From: Spirochaetota bacterium | Lineage (GTDB): Bacteria > Spirochaetota > Spirochaetia > SZUA-6 | NCBI GenBank assembly: GCA_013151965.1 | Contig: JAADHF010000111.1 | Span: 1 to 37,586, forward strand | Direction: 5' to 3' | Length of the DNA: 37,586 nt | Part shown: positions 7,489-14,900 of the stretch, in pieces | Layout: every line of letters begins with the position of its first letter | How positions within the stretch are numbered: the stretch's first letter is position 1 | Program-made: the position numbers and the translations under genes | The notes under the pieces: generated by a model | What the model saw: only the letters and a program-made list of their open reading frames with translations | The model's database searches: none | What the model was told of the DNA's origin: nothing

Positions 7489-7692
7489 TTTTTTACCTCT
7501 TAATCTTAACTAAACTGATTTATCATATTTAAATTTATTGCATTTAACGGTATTTTTAAAGCAATATTCACATTCCCATCCAGGTTATTTTTGAAACTAT
7601 CCCATTTAACCCGGACCTAACCGTTTACACTTTGATTCATGCGCTATTTGTCGAAACACTTTGCCTTTTGCCTGATATAGTTTCGCAGCCTG

Positions 7693-8679
7693 TTATTTAT
7701 TAGAGGCTTCCGGATGTTGTACTGCTGACGATATCACTACCCTGGAAAATATCTCCGTTTCTTCAAATAACGGAGAATGGGCCGAATGTTCGAACCAATA
7801 CCAATGTTTTTGAGGCGCTTCCAGCTTCGAAAAGTATGCCTGGGATAGTTTAAATGGTGTTGTTTGGTCGAAACGGCCGGTACAAAACGTTACCGGAACT
7901 TCCAAGCGGGGGACTTGCTTCATTAAATCGATATCTTTCATTTCTTGTTCCATCATTTTAATACTGAAATATTGACCTTTTATAAAGCGGTAGATATCAG
8001 TGAACTTATATTCCGAACCAAACAGGATATGGCGAAAAATACTCAGTATAAAATTACCGGTATGGGTTAGTCCGCCCCCAAATTGATCAAGCCATTTTTG
8101 GTGAACGCGGCTGTCAGACATACTCCATGGCGGGGAACCGATCTCCTTCAGCTGGTGAACCGCTTTTTGGTTTCGGGTTTGTCCCGCTTCCGCTAATATG
8201 AAATCATATGATATTTGTTCACCCTGTTGAATGTTTACCACCTGACTGACAGAGTAATATGCATAAAAAAGGTCAGGCCTTTGCTGCAAAGCGAGAACGG
8301 ACAGAACTGTTCCGAAGGAATGTCCGATTAAATAGATTTTTTTCTGAAGAAACCGTTGACGCAAGTAATTCGTTACTTCCAAAAGATCGGAGACAAACTG
8401 ATTTATCCGCATACTGCCGGAAGGAATATCTTTGGAATAGGATAAGCCGGCACCGCGCTGATCCCAGTTTACAACAATAAAGTGCTGTTCAAGGATTCCC
8501 TGAAAATGCCGGGCAAAGCCAATTTGAGCTCCTCCCGGGCCGCCGTGCACAAACAAAAGAACCGGCAAATCTTTGCGTAATCCACGCATCAAAAGCCATT
8601 GTTTAATTCCGCCGACCTGAACATGCTCCAATAATGAAAAACTACCTTCCAATAGAGTTCGGCGGTTATTTCTTTTCAT
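7693..8679 (-). CDS. Proline iminopeptidase-like alpha/beta hydrolase (S33)
   Basis: The protein carries the S33 set in order: oxyanion motif HGGPGG, WDQRGAG, nucleophile elbow GHSFGT, acid in TGRFDQTTP and base in EHSAHSP. Family members remove N-terminal proline or hydrolyse esters, amides or epoxides; the sequence does not settle which. A longer frame could start at TTG 8721, but no ribosome binding site precedes it. I prefer ATG 8679 (328 aa): a -35 TTGACC and -10 TATTAT lie just upstream and would place the transcript start at about the A of this ATG, suggesting a leaderless message. Divergent from the reductase-like gene at 8944. Confidence 0.75.
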   Translation of the reverse strand: MKRNNRRTLLEGSFSLLEHVQVGGIKQWLLMRGLRKDLPVLLFVHGGPGGAQIGFARHFQGILEQHFIVVNWDQRGAGLSYSKDIPSGSMRINQFVSDLLEVTNYLRQRFLQKKIYLIGHSFGTVLSVLALQQRPDLFYAYYSVSQVVNIQQGEQISYDFILAEAGQTRNQKAVHQLKEIGSPPWSMSDSRVHQKWLDQFGGGLTHTGNFILSIFRHILFGSEYKFTDIYRFIKGQYFSIKMMEQEMKDIDLMKQVPRLEVPVTFCTGRFDQTTPFKLSQAYFSKLEAPQKHWYWFEHSAHSPLFEETEIFSRVVISSAVQHPEASNK

Positions 8680-8684
8680 AGTAA

Positions 8685-8714
8685 ATAATAGAGAAATTAA
8701 TCCGGCAGGGTCAA
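8685..8714 (-). promoter_or_regulatory. Sigma70-type promoter, probably giving a leaderless mRNA
   Basis: On the minus strand TTGACC (8709-8714) and TATTAT (8685-8690) are 18 bases apart. Only five bases separate the -10 box from the ATG at 8679, so a start 6-7 bases after the -10 falls on or beside the ATG. No Shine-Dalgarno sequence is present. Confidence 0.5.
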
Positions 8715-8811
8715 GGCGCAAAACGGAAAGAGCGTAAAAATCTCACAAAATCAGCCTGCAGTCCGTTCTATACCGTATTGTGTTTATTGCAGACCTTTAT
8801 TAATCTCATTC

Positions 8812-8840
8812 TTGACAACTAGCTCTTTTTGAACCATTAT
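8812..8840 (+). promoter_or_regulatory. Sigma70-type promoter for the plus-strand reductase-like gene
   Basis: TTGACA (8812-8817) and CATTAT (8835-8840) are separated by 17 bases. It precedes the start at 8944 by about 100 bases in the divergent intergenic region. Confidence 0.45.
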
Positions 8841-8943
8841 TTGTTAACTTCCCGGGTGTTCTTGTATGGTTTGTTAGTTCACAGCACCACATGAAAACAT
8901 TTTTTTAAGGCATAAGTAAAGTAGATAAATAAACGGAGCCTTT

Positions 8944-9552
8944 ATGGAGAATAGAATATTAATTTTCGGAGCTACCGGAGGAACCGGCAGACAACTGGTT
9001 CGACAGGCATTGTCCCTGGGTTACAAAGTTACTGCTTTTGTCAGGGACCCTGCCAGGCTTAAAGTCAGTGATGATAATTTAAGTGTCTTTACAGGAGACG
9101 TGCGTAATGCCGAAGAAGTAAACAAAGCGGTAAAAGATCATGATGTTGTTCTATCGGCACTTGGGGTAAAACCATTTAATAAGCCGATATGTGCAGAAGC
9201 TATAAAAAACATAATCTCTGCAATGAAAAAACCACAAAAATTAATTGTAGAATCTGCGTATGGTGCAGGAGATTCCAAAAAAGGAATCTATGCTGAAATT
9301 CTTTGTTTCATTCTTAAACCGCTTATGAATGATAAAAATGAAATGGAAAAAATAATTCTTAAAAGCAATATCGATTATATAGTTGTCCGCCCGACAATCT
9401 TAACAAATGGAGCAAAGACAGGTAGATACAGGGTTATAGATGAAAAAGTCAAAGGATTCCCAAAAATTTCAAGAGCAGATGTGGCCGGTTTAATGCTAAA
9501 GTTAATCAAGGAAAATCATTACAAGAATAAATGTATAACTATTACATACTAA
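8944..9552 (+). CDS. NAD(P)-binding protein, atypical short-chain dehydrogenase (NmrA/BVR-B-like)
   Basis: The 202-residue protein begins with a Rossmann beta strand and the dinucleotide motif GATGGTG (residues 9-15), followed by AFVRDPARL for cofactor ribose/phosphate contact and VVLSALG after the fourth strand. The later ESAYGAG and VVRPTILTNG segments are typical of the atypical SDR subgroup that includes biliverdin reductase B-like and NmrA-like proteins. The substrate is unknown. The ribosome binding site CGGAG stands six bases before the ATG. The methyltransferase gene follows after 66 bases in the same direction and may be cotranscribed. Confidence 0.8.
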   Translation: MENRILIFGATGGTGRQLVRQALSLGYKVTAFVRDPARLKVSDDNLSVFTGDVRNAEEVNKAVKDHDVVLSALGVKPFNKPICAEAIKNIISAMKKPQKLIVESAYGAGDSKKGIYAEILCFILKPLMNDKNEMEKIILKSNIDYIVVRPTILTNGAKTGRYRVIDEKVKGFPKISRADVAGLMLKLIKENHYKNKCITITY

Positions 9553-9618
9553 AATACAGTATCGCTTTAAACACGGGAACTATGGAAAAACATTACAAAA
9601 GAAGAAGGATCTTATAAT

Positions 9619-10227
9619 ATGAAATTAAACAATATCGAATTTATGCTTATGAACAATCCGCTGCGAGCATTTATTCAGGATAAATATGAACTTAAAATCC
9701 TGCGAAATATTTCTTCGATAGGTGAAATAGAAAATGCTCTGGAAATTGGCTGCGGCAATGGAACCGGAACAAAATTAATTAAAAAATACTTCTCCCCGGA
9801 TAATATAATCGCAATCGACCTTGATGAGAAAATGGTTAAAATTGCTCAAAATAGAAATAAGGATAACTCGATTACCTTTAGAGTAATGAATGCCTCGAAA
9901 CTCGATTTCCCGGATAATCATTTCGATGCAGTTTTTGATTTCGGTATTATTCATCATATTCCAAACTGGAAAGATTCTATACAAGAATTAAAACGCGTAT
10001 TAAAACCAAATGGCGAAATTATTATTGAAGAGCTGTCAATCGATACATTTTCTAAAGGAATAGGTAAAATATGGCGTAAAATATTAGACCATCCTTATAA
10101 AGATATGTATTCAAATAATGAATTTAAACAATATATGGCCGAAGCCGGCTTTATAATAAAGAATTACAAAGAATTAAATCCGTTAAAGATGATAAGATAT
10201 TTTTCATTAAATGCGGTCGGTAAATAA
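9619..10227 (+). CDS. Class I SAM-dependent methyltransferase
   Basis: The 202-residue protein contains the SAM-binding motif I LEIGCGNGTGT (about 41-51), the acidic AIDLDEKMV strand end, FPDNHFDAVFDFGIIHHI (motif IV region) and LKRVLKPNGEI (post-motif). This is the methyltransferase 11/UbiE-like fold. The acceptor is unknown. The ribosome binding site is AAGGAT. It probably shares a transcript with the reductase-like gene just upstream and converges on the phosphatase gene with two bases between stop codons. Confidence 0.85.
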   Translation: MKLNNIEFMLMNNPLRAFIQDKYELKILRNISSIGEIENALEIGCGNGTGTKLIKKYFSPDNIIAIDLDEKMVKIAQNRNKDNSITFRVMNASKLDFPDNHFDAVFDFGIIHHIPNWKDSIQELKRVLKPNGEIIIEELSIDTFSKGIGKIWRKILDHPYKDMYSNNEFKQYMAEAGFIIKNYKELNPLKMIRYFSLNAVGK

Positions 10228-10229
10228 AA

Positions 10230-11186
10230 CTAAGACCGGTGACTTTTTTTATAAATCCGTCCTGTATTATTTCCGCAGCAGAATTTATCAAACATCAAAC
10301 CATGCCTTAAACCCATGTCGCTTATTGTTATTTCATCCGCACCGGCTTTCCGCATAATCGATTTAAGGACAGCGGCACCGGCAAGAATAACCTCTGCCCG
10401 CCCGGGCTGAAGACCTTTAATCTCTTTTCTTTTCTCCACTGTTCTTGATTTTAAATCATCTATAATACCGTTGAGTTCTTTTAAATCTAAACATGACCCC
10501 TGAACAATCTCCGGATCATATTTCTCAAGTTTATGCTTAATCGCACTCAAACCTGTCATTGTCCCGCCCATACCGACAAGAAAAGGATTCTCCGGCGGAG
10601 GGTTAACATTTTTAAGTTCATTTTTAAGATAATTCATCATCTCATAGAATTCATCTTCCGTTACAGGGTCGGATTTTAGGAAACGTTCCGTTAATTTTAA
10701 CACTCCGAGTTTCGTACTGAAGCGCTTAAGTATTTTATCTCCCTGCCCGAAAATAAACTCGGTACTTCCTCCGCCTATGTCAATAATTACAGTTTCTTTA
10801 TTCTTAAGATTTAAGCCTCCGGCTGCTGCCATGAAAGAAAGCCGGGCTTCCTCCTCCCCGGATATTATATCGATCGCTATCCCTGTTTTTTCCTTTACTT
10901 TTTCTATAAAATCAGACGAATTTTTTGCTTCCCTTAAGGCACTTGTCCCGGCTGCATAGTACTTTTCCACACCGTATTTATCCAGTAACGACCTGAATTC
11001 TTCCATAGCTTTAAAAGTTCTTGCCTGAGCTTTGGCATTTAGAACTCCTGTTGCATTAACTCCCTCTCCAAGTCCGGTTATTCTTCCGCGGTCGATAACT
11101 ACTTCTTTAATTTCGCCGTTATAAACCGCGGCAATTAAAATTAAAACCTGGTAGGAACCCGTATCTATAGTTGCAAAAGTATTCAT
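10230..11186 (-). CDS. Ppx/GppA family exopolyphosphatase / pppGpp phosphatase
   Basis: The protein belongs to the ASKHA fold Ppx/GppA family: N-terminal ATIDTGSYQVLILIA phosphate loop, the segment AAGTSALREAKN, ISGEEEARLSF and the central VIIDIGGGSTEFIF phosphate motif, with GMGGTMTGLSAI and the closing ISDMGLRHG. It hydrolyses polyphosphate or pppGpp, linking phosphate storage and the stringent response. About 320 residues means it has the catalytic domains without the C-terminal HD extension. A GTG start at 11207 is possible, but ATG 11186 has the better site (AGGGG seven bases before), and matches where the family begins. It is followed convergently by the methyltransferase. Confidence 0.85.
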   Translation of the reverse strand: MNTFATIDTGSYQVLILIAAVYNGEIKEVVIDRGRITGLGEGVNATGVLNAKAQARTFKAMEEFRSLLDKYGVEKYYAAGTSALREAKNSSDFIEKVKEKTGIAIDIISGEEEARLSFMAAAGGLNLKNKETVIIDIGGGSTEFIFGQGDKILKRFSTKLGVLKLTERFLKSDPVTEDEFYEMMNYLKNELKNVNPPPENPFLVGMGGTMTGLSAIKHKLEKYDPEIVQGSCLDLKELNGIIDDLKSRTVEKRKEIKGLQPGRAEVILAGAAVLKSIMRKAGADEITISDMGLRHGLMFDKFCCGNNTGRIYKKSHRS

Positions 11187-11258
11187 AATTATTCCCCTGC
11201 CAATCACAATTGTAACCTGCAGGCTGTATGGTTATCAAGGAGAATTATTAGAGCAATT

Positions 11259-11600
11259 CTATGCCGATTTTATCATAATAAGCATTATTTTTGATGCTTC
11301 TACACTTTTTAAGGAATGCATCCTGTCAGCAGGCAGAAGAATAACCTCCCCTTTTTTAAGTTCGTGCCGGTTCTCTTCTATCCCGATAATCAAGCTTCCC
11401 TCTATGTTATAAACAAGAGCATCAAATGGTGCCTTATGTTCGCTTAGGCCCTGTCCTTTATCAAAGGCAAACAGGGTTACGGAACCGGAACCTTTGTCTA
11501 AAAGCATTTTACTGACTATCGAACCATCAGAATAGTCGATTAAATCTTTAAGCTTTAATCCTTTCTTGCTTAATTCGGAATTTTCCATTTTGTTGTTCAT
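11259..11600 (-). CDS. Small cupin-domain protein
   Basis: The 113-residue protein is a single conserved beta-barrel cupin: SVTLFAFDKGQGLSEHKAP supplies the first cupin motif with one histidine, and KKGEVILLPADRMHSLKS the second with another. Proteins of this size bind metal and small ligands or act as sensors or isomerases. The neighbours do not point to a substrate. The start is firm (AAGGAGG, six bases before ATG). It lies between the maltodextrin operon repressor and the phosphatase, 75 bases after the repressor, so partial cotranscription with the operon is possible. Confidence 0.8.
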   Translation of the reverse strand: MNNKMENSELSKKGLKLKDLIDYSDGSIVSKMLLDKGSGSVTLFAFDKGQGLSEHKAPFDALVYNIEGSLIIGIEENRHELKKGEVILLPADRMHSLKSVEASKIMLIMIKSA

Positions 11601-11675
11601 TCGTTCCTCCTTACGGGAATTTAATAAATATAATTATATTAATCAAACATATAAAAAGATTCTGTGATATGAATT

Positions 11676-12737
11676 TTAAACCGAAGGTTCCGCAATGGAA
11701 TCGCGTATTATAATGTCCGTATCGAATTCCACACATTTATCCGTTTCTTTTCCATGCAGCAGATCGATAAGGATCTTTCCCGCCTTTAATCCTTTTTCGA
11801 AAGCGGATTGAGATACCGTTGTAAGTCCGGGAGATACAAGGGAAGCCTCGGGGATATTGTCGAAGCCTGCCAGTGAAATATCCTGAGGAACCGCAATACC
11901 ATTTTCTCTAAAGAAGGCAAATGCACCGAGCGCAATTATATCGCTCATGGCGACAACTGCAGTCGGATGTTTTTTCAGGGAAAATATCTTCTCCGCGGCT
12001 TTTCTGCCCCCTTCCATGGAACATTCACAATTAATGACTTTTATCATTCTGCTGCCGATCCTTAATCCGAAACTTTCAAGTGCATCCTCATAACCCTTAA
12101 GCCGGAGATCACGAACCCGGGAAAAGTTTTCCTGATCCACCCTGCTTGCAGCTTTTAAAGAGAGTATTGTAATTTTCCTGTGTCCCAGAGACAGGACATA
12201 TTCCATTATTTTTTTTGCACCGCCTCGATCATCGGTATTGATACTGGGAATACTCTCCGAAGGTTTTCCGTCCACAACGACAAGCGGAACATTTCTCTGC
12301 CGTATCAGTTCGACAATTTTAAGGTGCGCTTCCAGGCCGAAGGTAACAAATCCGTCCACGGCAGCACTTCGTATTCCCTTTAAGATACATCCCTTTAGAG
12401 GCGGAACTATGGTAAGAGAAAACCCTTCCTTCTGGCATACACTTCCCATGCCCTGAAGCACCTGCGAAAGAAAGGGATTTTTAAAAGCAACCGGAATCGA
12501 CTGCGGTATCAGAAAACCTATGGAACCCACCCTTCTTGTAGTGAGGGTACGTGCAACGGGATCGGGAATATAACCGAATTCATCTGCTATTCTTAATATC
12601 TTCTCTCTTGTGGACTTTGATATCCGCGAAGGATTATTAAATGCAAAAGATACTGCAGTTTTGGAAACACCCGACTTCTCTGCAATTTTATTGATTGTAA
12701 TTCTTTCTTTTCCTGCAAAGGCGGTTGTTTTACCCAT
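11676..12737 (-). CDS. LacI-family transcriptional repressor of the maltodextrin operon
   Basis: The 353-residue protein has the LacI helix-turn-helix near its N-terminus (ITINKIAEKSGVSKTAVSFA, about residues 13-32) with the hinge PDPVARTLTTRRVGSIG, then a periplasmic-binding-protein-like effector domain ending in the dimer-type LAGFDNIPEASLVSPGLTTV. It is the last gene of the malE-to-amylase operon and overlaps the GH13 gene by 8 bases, so it is made with the enzymes. By context it should respond to maltose or a maltodextrin and bind the CTAAACCGGTTTAG palindrome before malE. The effector is inferred, not seen. Confidence 0.88.
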   Translation of the reverse strand: MGKTTAFAGKERITINKIAEKSGVSKTAVSFAFNNPSRISKSTREKILRIADEFGYIPDPVARTLTTRRVGSIGFLIPQSIPVAFKNPFLSQVLQGMGSVCQKEGFSLTIVPPLKGCILKGIRSAAVDGFVTFGLEAHLKIVELIRQRNVPLVVVDGKPSESIPSINTDDRGGAKKIMEYVLSLGHRKITILSLKAASRVDQENFSRVRDLRLKGYEDALESFGLRIGSRMIKVINCECSMEGGRKAAEKIFSLKKHPTAVVAMSDIIALGAFAFFRENGIAVPQDISLAGFDNIPEASLVSPGLTTVSQSAFEKGLKAGKILIDLLHGKETDKCVEFDTDIIIRDSIAEPSV

Positions 12738-14895
12738 TACCCTTCCCCTTTAATAGAAAAAAATACGGCTTAAACGGATCAGGAGTAAGTTTGATACTGT
12801 CGGAATTCCTATCGACCAGTACTTTGCTGCCGTATTCGGTTCGATCTTTACTCTCCAGTAAATCATAAAGAGAATACTCCGTATTCTTCTGCATTTTAAT
12901 TCCCGATACCGGCAGCTTAAAAGTATGAGTTGTTTTTTCCGGCCAGAGACTTATCAGCCCCCAGATAATCTGATTATCAGAGATTCGTAAAATATTTACA
13001 ACCCATTCGTTCGAACAGTCGATAAGATTAAAATATGCTCTGCCCTTTGTAAGCACATCATACTTACCGCGGGTATTCAGCAGGTTCCTGTAAAACGCCT
13101 CCTGTCCTTTCTCCTGACCCGACCAGATCATCGGAACAAACCCTGCAAGTATAAGCGCCGAAAAACCGGCTTTTTCGAGATCCGATCCCCTTAAACCATA
13201 CGAGGGAGGATTAAAACCACGGGTATCATGGGTTTCCGTAAAAGATACCCTGACAGCATCTTCAGGAAGCGACAGCCTGTAATCCCTCATCCACTCTCCC
13301 CACTCATACGGCGTAATCCTATTCTGAAGCATCTGGAAAGTCTGGGCCGACGGAAGATAGTCACATGAGAAATCATGCGATTTAGTAAAAACGGGACCGA
13401 AAAGTTCACAGAGAAGCACATTATCCTTTTTTATCATTTTGATGTTTTTCTGAAGCTTTTCCAGAAGCGATATCACTCCCAGATTTGTCTTGCTCGCATG
13501 ATAGGGAATCTTCCTGCTCCAGTTCGGTTCTTTGCCCAGGGGAGCATCCACCCTGTAGCCGTCGAATCCGAAGTTTTTCAGCAGTTCAAGGCTCCAGTTC
13601 AGCATATACCGCTGGTAATCCGGATTTGCCCAGTCGAAGGAATATGTATCTTTCCATCCATGAGAAGATACAAGATTTCCCTCCTCATCCCTGCAGAACC
13701 ATTCCGGATGTTCATGTACATATCCGGAATCACAGGCACACCCCTGAGCAACAAAATCGAGCAGAACACGGATGCCTGAAGAATGTGCTTCTTCCACCAA
13801 TTCTCTAAAACTGTCCGCGGAACCGAGAGAGGGATCGAACTTTTCGTAATCCAGAATTGCATAGGGGCTGCCGTTTCTCTTCCAGTTCTCATCCCATACT
13901 TCGCCGAACGGATTATCATAGAGCCAGACAGGCATTAAATAGAGAGTATTTATTCCCAAATCTTTAAGTGCCGGAAGATACTCCTTTAAACCGCGGAACC
14001 CGCCGAACTGTCCGGGATGCACTTCGTAGATAGATGCTTTTTCCACCCACTCCGGTGCTTTTCCATAAACAGGAGGGAATACACCGGTTGTAATGTAATG
14101 TTTCTGAAATTCCTTTAACAATCCATTCCATGTGCCCCTGCCCGGCATTAAAAACCGGCTGCCACCTGTAAGTTTCTCACCCGCTCTAAGCCGCCCTGCA
14201 AGATAGACTTTATGGATAAGATCGAGAGTTTCCCCATTGCTTTTTACAACCGGCCTGGCATTCTCTGTTTCACTGTAGTACCAGCACAGAATACCGGCCT
14301 GCTCCCTGCCGTTATAAACTGCAAGCAAACCCGGAGAACAGTCCGGTACCTGCTCCATGGAGAAACCGTATCTGTCCACCGAGGCGGGATATGAGCTGTT
14401 AACCGGCCGGTTCGAATTCTGCATATCCAGAGCCTCTTTAAACGGGAGATGAGGTCTTACCGCAGTACCGGGAGCTTCGAAAAAACAATCTTCCGCAGAA
14501 GATATCCTTACCTGCGGAAGTATAAACTTAAGACCTGTAATCTTAATCTCCGTTCTACCGGCATTATGTATTGTTACTGTTTGTTTAATCAGATTATTTT
14601 TTATTTCGTAAACATCATTTATTGCTAAAGGGCCGTATTCGATTATAGCCGTTATAATAGTCTTACTTCCGGAATCCTGCCTGGTAATCTCTTTTACCCT
14701 TCTGCCGGTATTTTCGTTAAGCCAATTCTCTCCTATACGAATATCAAAAGAAACAGGATTCCCAGTAAGACTTTTTACAGTAAAACCTTCCCCTGCAGAC
14801 CCGGACAGGGCAAGCAGAACGAGAGAGCCGCTATCCTTAGAAAAACCAAGTGTAAGATATTCTGTTTTCAGTGTAAAAAGATTATTCATTATCAT
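12730..14895 (-). CDS. GH13 alpha-amylase family glycosidase (cytoplasmic)
   Basis: The protein has about 300 residues of N-terminal beta-rich domain and then the GH13 barrel. GFDGYRVDAP holds the nucleophile Asp, LLCELFGP the acid/base Glu, and SFTETHDTRG the third acidic residue; the barrel opens with INTLYLMPVW. A short C-terminal beta domain closes it. No signal peptide, so it probably trims imported maltodextrins. The frame is open further upstream (to 15045), but that part lies over the upstream glucanotransferase gene and is unlike the family. I place the start at ATG 14895 (721 aa), six bases after the neighbour's stop; ATG 14889 is also possible. Exact specificity (amylase, neopullulanase, cyclomaltodextrinase) is not clear. 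Confidence 0.82.
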   Translation of the reverse strand: MIMNNLFTLKTEYLTLGFSKDSGSLVLLALSGSAGEGFTVKSLTGNPVSFDIRIGENWLNENTGRRVKEITRQDSGSKTIITAIIEYGPLAINDVYEIKNNLIKQTVTIHNAGRTEIKITGLKFILPQVRISSAEDCFFEAPGTAVRPHLPFKEALDMQNSNRPVNSSYPASVDRYGFSMEQVPDCSPGLLAVYNGREQAGILCWYYSETENARPVVKSNGETLDLIHKVYLAGRLRAGEKLTGGSRFLMPGRGTWNGLLKEFQKHYITTGVFPPVYGKAPEWVEKASIYEVHPGQFGGFRGLKEYLPALKDLGINTLYLMPVWLYDNPFGEVWDENWKRNGSPYAILDYEKFDPSLGSADSFRELVEEAHSSGIRVLLDFVAQGCACDSGYVHEHPEWFCRDEEGNLVSSHGWKDTYSFDWANPDYQRYMLNWSLELLKNFGFDGYRVDAPLGKEPNWSRKIPYHASKTNLGVISLLEKLQKNIKMIKKDNVLLCELFGPVFTKSHDFSCDYLPSAQTFQMLQNRITPYEWGEWMRDYRLSLPEDAVRVSFTETHDTRGFNPPSYGLRGSDLEKAGFSALILAGFVPMIWSGQEKGQEAFYRNLLNTRGKYDVLTKGRAYFNLIDCSNEWVVNILRISDNQIIWGLISLWPEKTTHTFKLPVSGIKMQKNTEYSLYDLLESKDRTEYGSKVLVDRNSDSIKLTPDPFKPYFFLLKGKGNG

Positions 14896-14900
14896 TTTTT

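Noticed and set aside
13375-13919. Long antisense frames inside the GH13 gene
   Set aside because: They mirror the real gene's codon pattern and contain no motif.
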